Origin: Streptomyces sp. V3I8
GTDB taxonomy: Bacteria > Actinomycetota > Actinomycetes > Streptomycetales > Streptomycetaceae
DNA length: 64,000 nucleotides
Assembly: GCF_030817535.1 (NCBI RefSeq)
Contig: NZ_JAUSZL010000002.1
Span: 3,100,001-3,164,000 of the forward strand
Direction of reading: 5' to 3'
Shown here: positions 60,332 to 64,000 of the stretch, piece by piece
Numbering within the stretch: position 1 is the stretch's first letter
How the letters are laid out: each line of letters starts with the position of its first letter
Notes under the pieces: model-generated
The model's input: the letters and a program-made list of their open reading frames with translations, nothing else
What the model was told of the DNA's origin: nothing
The model's database searches: none
Translations under genes and position numbers: made by a program

Positions 60332-61183
60332 ATGCGTCCACTTCATCCTCCCGGGCCGGAGCAGAGCGCCGAGTGGCGGCGGCGGTTCGGCGACGAGGCA
60401 CGGGCCGAACGCCCCGACCTGTCCGTCCTGTGCCTGCTGGTGGGCGCCCAGGCGGACGACGCGCTGACCGAGACCGGACTGGACGCGGCGCAGATCGAGC
60501 TGGACCGGCTGGCCGGGGAGCTCCCGTTCCGGCCGGGCGGGCCCCGGTCCTGGGCCACGGCGCTCGCCGAGCACCTCGGCGGCACCCTCGGGTTCCGCGG
60601 TACGCCGGGCGACTACCAGCGTCTGCAGTCCTCGCTGCTCCACGAGGTGCTGCTGCGCCGCCGCGGACTGCCCATCCTGCTCTCGGTGGTGTGGATGGAG
60701 GTGGCGAGGAGGGCCGGGGCACCCGTCTACGGGGTCGCCCTGCCCGGTCACTTCGTCGTCGGCTTCGGCCCGCCCGAGCAGCAGGTCCTCGTCGACCCCT
60801 TCGACGGCGGCCGGGTGCTGACCGGCACGGACGCCTCGCTGATGGTGGCCGGTGCCACCGGCGCGCCGCTCGACCCGTCGATGCTCTCGCCCGCCGATCC
60901 GCTCGACGTCGTCCTGCGCATCCTCAACAACATCCGGGCCTGGGCCGCGGCCCGGCCGGAGCGTTCCGAGGTCGCCCTGTGGGCGGTCGACCTCTCCCTC
61001 CTGCTCCCCTCGCACCCGGCCCGCCTGCGCTACGAGCGGGCTCAGCTGCTCGTCCAGCGCGGGGACTTCCTCGCGGGAGCCGTCGAGCTGGACGCGTACG
61101 CGGAGGTCGTGGCCGCCGTGGACGAACCGGCGGCCGACCGGGTGCGGCGTCAGGCGCATGCGGCGCGGGCGATGCTCAACTGA
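60332..61183 (+). CDS. SirB1/transglutaminase-like family protein
   Basis: 283 residues. LLHEVLLRRRGLPILLSVVW and YGVALPGHFVVGF match the SirB1 transglutaminase-like core with its GHFVV histidine, and the last 100 residues are TPR-like (LRYERAQLLVQRGDF). ATG 60332 is 5 bases after GAGG. GTG 60311 overlaps the GNAT stop as GTGA and would add seven residues. Cytoplasmic, function unknown. Confidence 0.82.
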   Translation: MRPLHPPGPEQSAEWRRRFGDEARAERPDLSVLCLLVGAQADDALTETGLDAAQIELDRLAGELPFRPGGPRSWATALAEHLGGTLGFRGTPGDYQRLQSSLLHEVLLRRRGLPILLSVVWMEVARRAGAPVYGVALPGHFVVGFGPPEQQVLVDPFDGGRVLTGTDASLMVAGATGAPLDPSMLSPADPLDVVLRILNNIRAWAAARPERSEVALWAVDLSLLLPSHPARLRYERAQLLVQRGDFLAGAVELDAYAEVVAAVDEPAADRVRRQAHAARAMLN

Positions 61184-61308
61184 GGCCTTGCCGGCGGCCC
61201 CGGTTGTCCTGGTCGCCGGGACAGCCGGGGTCGCCGAGGTCGCCGTGGCCGCCGGGGCCGCCGGGACCGAAACGCCGTCGTCGGGTGCGGGCCCGGTGGG
61301 GGCTGGTC

Positions 61309-61328
61309 GCGCAGTTCCCCGCGCCCCT
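61309..61328. repeat. Dispersed intergenic element, third exact copy
   Basis: GCGCAGTTCCCCGCGCCCCT again, immediately before a 71-bp tandem repeat, in the non-coding stretch 61184-61537. Confidence 0.85.
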
Positions 61329-61329
61329 G

Positions 61330-61478
61330 GTGGGATTCGGTACCGGGGCGTGGTCGGGTGCGGGCGCGTCGTGGCCGGCCTCGCGGCCCTCGCGCCCCCG
61401 GTGGGATTCGGTACCGGGGCGTGGTCGGGTGCGGGCGCGTCCTGGCCGGTCTCGTGGGCCCCGCGCCCCCGGTGGGGT
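61330..61478. repeat. 71-bp tandem repeat, two copies plus a fragment
   Basis: Units start at 61330 and 61401 (GTGGGATTCGGTACCGGGGC), nearly identical for 50 bases, each ending CGCGCCCCCG. A third start (GGTGGGGTGCGG) is cut short at the terminator. Confidence 0.85.
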
Positions 61479-61480
61479 GC

Positions 61481-61520
61481 GGGAAGAGGGCACCCGGGCT
61501 GTGCCGGGTGCCCTCTTTCC
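61481..61520. terminator. Terminator between the SirB1-like and peptidoglycan-binding genes
   Basis: Arms 61484-61497 and 61504-61517 pair perfectly (14 bases), extended by GGG/TCC. Convergent genes share it. Confidence 0.85.
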
Positions 61521-61537
61521 GGGTTGACCGGCAGGTT

Positions 61538-63787
61538 CTAGCTGGGGTCGGTGTCGATCACTCCGACGCGGTCCGCCTCCGTCTTGCCGAGGAGTGCCGG
61601 GCGCAGTGCGCCGACCACGTCCTGCGGGGTCACGGCGGTCTTCTTGCCGTTGCCCCGGGCGATCAGCACACCGTCGAACGCGCCGCCGTACAGCTCTTTC
61701 AGCGCGTCCAGGTCGTAGTAGTCGACCAGCTTGCCCTCGGGGGTGGCCTTGACGCCGAGGAACTTCCACAGGGAGTTCTCCGGGCTGAACTGGACCACCG
61801 CCGTGCCCGCCTTGACCGTCACGAGACCGGACATCGCCGGCTCGGCGAACTCCTTCATCATGCGGTCGACCTCGGCCTTGCTGACCTCGGGCTTCCGGGC
61901 CGTGGTGGGCACCCGCACGGCGGCCGACCTCCCGGTCTCCACCTGGGTGCGGTACGCCGTCTCGACGGCCTCCGCCGACCGGTCGACGTCGATGCCCTTG
62001 CCCGCCTTGCCGTAGACGGCGACGGCCTTGCCCGACTGGAACTTGATCGTTCCCTCGCTCGCCGAGCCGGAGCCGCCGGCGGCCCGCTCCAGGGCGGCGG
62101 CCAGCTTCTCCTCGTCGACGGGCATCACGGGGGCGACGACCCGCTGGTTGCCGAACAGCGAGCCGATCACCGAGACAGGGTTGTAGTCGCTGCCCGCGGC
62201 GGCCCGCACGGTGGCCTGGCCGTCGAGCTGCAGCCCGGCCTGGTCCGGCTTGAGCGCGACGGTGTCGCCCTCGACCGAGAGCTGCAGCGGCTTGGCCGCG
62301 CGCTCCTTGAAGGCGTCGTCGAGCTTCTTGACGGCCTCGTCACGGGTGCCGCCGCCGATGTCCACACCGAGCACGGTGGTGCCCTTGGGCACGTCGGAGT
62401 GGTTCATGAGCAGTCCGGCGCCGTACGCCATGCCGCCCAGGACCACCACGCCGGTGACCAGCAGCACCAGCTTGTTGCGGCCCTTCTTCTTCTTGGGCCG
62501 CGAGGCCGCGGGCGCGGCCGGTGAGACCGGCTCGGGCAGCTTCGGCGGCTGGTGCGGAAGGGGCCCGTCGGTGTGCGCGCCCGGTCCGAACGGCGAGTTC
62601 GGGGCGGGGGGCACGACGGGGATGCCGCTGGTGAGGGTGTGTCCGGAGACGTTCTCACCGGCGCCGCCGTAGCCCGGCGTGCCCGGCTCGGGCGCCGGGA
62701 TCTGCGGGGTGAGGATCGCGGTGTCGTCGCTCATCCCGCCACCGGGACGGCCGGCGCCCGCGGGACCGCCGGGGAAGGCGGAGCCGCTCTGGGCGCCCTT
62801 GCCGCCGGGGAACGCCGAGGGGTCGGGGGCACCGGGGCCGCCCGGGCCTGCGGGCCCTCCGGGGAACGCCTGGCCGCCCTGACCGCCCTGGCTCCCGGGC
62901 GCCGCCGGTGGCGTACCGCCGTCGGCCGGTCCGCCGTCGGAGAAGTACGGGAGTCCGTCGCGTCGCGGTTCGCCGCCGCCGTCGCCCGCCGGGGGGTTCG
63001 TCGGATAGGGCGACTCGCCGGGTGCGGAGCCGAGCGGTCCGGCGGCCAGCGCACGGGACACGTCGAAGGAGCCGGTGCCGCCGCCGTGGCCGGGCGCCAC
63101 CGGTCCGGTGCCGCCCGCCCCGGGCAGCCCCGCGCCGTTGCCGCCGGGCCTGGCACCGCCGGCGCCCTGGGGCGTACCGGCGCCGCCGGGCCGTGCGGCG
63201 GGCGCCCCGGAGGGGCCGACTCCCGCACCGGTGCCCGTGGCCGGGCCCTGGGCGCCCGAACCGGCGGCCAGTCCCGCGCCGTTGGCGTTGCCACCGGCCG
63301 GACCGCCCTTGGGCGCGGCGCCCTTGCGTGGCGCGAACCAGTCGCTCGTCTTGTCCCCGGGGCCACCGGGGCCGCCAGGACCACCGGCGCCGGCTCCGCC
63401 ACCGGGGGCGGGCATGGCGTGGGACCCCGTGTCGGAGTCCACGGGCCCGCCCGCGGCGGTGCCGGGTCCGGCGCCCGCTCCGGCGTCCGGGCCGGCCGGC
63501 CGCGGCGCACCGGTGGCGTCGGAGGAGCCCGCGTCGGACCCCGCGTTCGCGACGGGCGTGCGCACGACGACCGGCGGGATCGGCCTGGATCCGGGGATGT
63601 TGATGCGGATCCGGGTCGTCAGCGTGGTCTCGGTCTTGGGCTGTTCCGGCCGGTCACCGGCGGTACGAGCCGCGTCGGCCGCGGCGTCGGAAGCCATCGG
63701 CGTTCCGTACGGCGGAGTCCCCGACGGGTATGCGGTTCCGCCGCGCCCGTTGGGCCCGGAGGACGAACTGTCAGTTTCACGACTCAA
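61538..63787 (-). CDS. Large membrane protein with peptidoglycan-binding domains and Gly/Pro-rich N-terminus
   Basis: 749 residues with a TTG start at 63787 (AGGAGA 7 bases before), giving LSRETDSSSSGPNG. Residues 1-410 are Gly/Pro/Ala-rich with PGGPG and GAGG runs. A lysine cluster KKKKGR and one membrane helix (LVLLVTGVVVLGGMAYGAG) come near 425-450. The outer 300 residues contain two repeats of the PG_binding_4/YoaR type (GTTVLGVDIGG, then LKPDQAGLQLDG and VSKAEVDRMMKEF). The VanW or L,D-transpeptidase domain that usually follows is absent. Likely wall anchoring. ATG in frame further upstream is not credible. Confidence 0.82.
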   Translation of the reverse strand: MSRETDSSSSGPNGRGGTAYPSGTPPYGTPMASDAAADAARTAGDRPEQPKTETTLTTRIRINIPGSRPIPPVVVRTPVANAGSDAGSSDATGAPRPAGPDAGAGAGPGTAAGGPVDSDTGSHAMPAPGGGAGAGGPGGPGGPGDKTSDWFAPRKGAAPKGGPAGGNANGAGLAAGSGAQGPATGTGAGVGPSGAPAARPGGAGTPQGAGGARPGGNGAGLPGAGGTGPVAPGHGGGTGSFDVSRALAAGPLGSAPGESPYPTNPPAGDGGGEPRRDGLPYFSDGGPADGGTPPAAPGSQGGQGGQAFPGGPAGPGGPGAPDPSAFPGGKGAQSGSAFPGGPAGAGRPGGGMSDDTAILTPQIPAPEPGTPGYGGAGENVSGHTLTSGIPVVPPAPNSPFGPGAHTDGPLPHQPPKLPEPVSPAAPAASRPKKKKGRNKLVLLVTGVVVLGGMAYGAGLLMNHSDVPKGTTVLGVDIGGGTRDEAVKKLDDAFKERAAKPLQLSVEGDTVALKPDQAGLQLDGQATVRAAAGSDYNPVSVIGSLFGNQRVVAPVMPVDEEKLAAALERAAGGSGSASEGTIKFQSGKAVAVYGKAGKGIDVDRSAEAVETAYRTQVETGRSAAVRVPTTARKPEVSKAEVDRMMKEFAEPAMSGLVTVKAGTAVVQFSPENSLWKFLGVKATPEGKLVDYYDLDALKELYGGAFDGVLIARGNGKKTAVTPQDVVGALRPALLGKTEADRVGVIDTDPS

Positions 63788-64000
63788 GGCAGGTTCTCCT
63801 GGTTGGCTCCACCGCCCGTGTACTCGACCTCGATTCGGGCGGCTCGGCGGCGCGCACCACCATACTGGCCACTCGTCTCCCGCATTTTGCGGCCGTCGGG
63901 GAAACCCACACCGGACTTGCACCAGCGCACTGTGGCGAAGTGGTACGTCATTTGCCAAGTCGGGCGGCGACGCCGTCCGGTTGCCGCCCCCGGCCAAGGG
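63788..64000. other. Upstream region of the peptidoglycan-binding gene, right window edge
   Basis: 213 bases with no gene that I can support. It must hold the promoter of the minus-strand gene. A GGTGCAAGTCC-like sequence on the minus strand near 63915 looks like a riboswitch fragment but has no partner elements. Confidence 0.4.

Noticed and set aside
63890..63960. GGTGCAAGTCC and CACTGTGG fragments reminiscent of a cobalamin riboswitch
   Set aside because: The pieces are in the wrong order on either strand, the B12 box is missing, and the downstream gene is not a cobalamin gene.
1..64000. tRNA, rRNA, CRISPR or transposase genes
   Set aside because: I looked for T-loop GGTTCGA with acceptor pairing, spaced identical repeats, and DDE or tyrosine-recombinase motifs and found none convincing.

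Overview
The window is high-GC actinobacterial chromosome, almost certainly Streptomyces. The evidence is strong third-position GC bias, frequent GTG starts, many GTGA/ATGA overlapping gene junctions, GGAGG-type ribosome sites, and orthologues of MoeZ, TatB, an M. tuberculosis SigE-like sigma factor and DUF3107/DUF3117/DUF3152 proteins. I see no transposase, integrase, phage gene, CRISPR array, rRNA or tRNA. It reads as core chromosome with a few accessory inserts.

Layout. 1-9.1 kb: the start of a UvrD-like helicase, an alkyltransferase-like repair protein, a very large membrane protein joining a degenerate kinase-like module to a flippase-like domain, two tandem secreted S33-type hydrolases, and moeZ. 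9.2-14.5 kb: a four-gene polysaccharide locus (PelF-like glycosyltransferase, membrane protein, sugar-nucleotide epimerase, spherulin-4 family glycosidase). 14.7-20.7 kb: a peptide-type ABC importer operon headed by a leaderless 30-residue leader peptide and an attenuator-like hairpin. 20.8-29.8 kb: DUF3152 protein, alpha/beta hydrolase, TetR regulator, DUF3107, ferritin-like protein and a DEAD-box helicase with a long basic repeat tail. 29.8-30.3 kb: a non-coding repeat array. 30.3-42.5 kb: hydrolase, NYN RNase-like protein, MarC, PHP phosphoesterase, an MFS exporter behind an AT-rich promoter, SUFU-domain protein, CorA with a long 5' leader, a lipoprotein, and a soluble MgtE/CBS protein overlapping a DUF1003 protein. 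42.6-50.2 kb: mrp, tatB, HtrA-type protease, zinc anti-sigma factor, ECF sigma factor, O-methyltransferase and DUF3117. 50.5-61.2 kb: enoyl-CoA hydratase, tagI, DivIVA-like protein, folP2-like gene, LOG protein, dapE, dapC, ferredoxin, GNAT and SirB1-like proteins. 61.5-63.8 kb: a peptidoglycan-binding membrane protein.

How it fits together. From memory of the M. tuberculosis map, the first half follows Rv3201c-Rv3211 (helicases, alkyltransferase-like, MoeB1, DUF3152, TetR, TB9.4, ferritin-like, RhlE) and the second half follows Rv1177-Rv1239 (fdxC, dapC, dapE, LOG, folP2, tagA, DUF3117, methyltransferase, sigE-rseA-htrA-tatB, mrp, corA). Against that backbone, the polysaccharide locus plus the ABC operon (about 9.2-20.7 kb) lies between moeZ and the DUF3152 gene, which are neighbours in M. 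tuberculosis, so it looks like an accessory insert. The sigma/anti-sigma/protease/TatB group is an envelope-stress module. dapE and dapC serve lysine/diaminopimelate synthesis. CorA, the MgtE-like protein and DUF1003 point to magnesium handling.

Limits. All calls come from reading translations and motifs by eye. Starts were chosen from ribosome sites and remembered family N-termini. No searches or folding programs were run.
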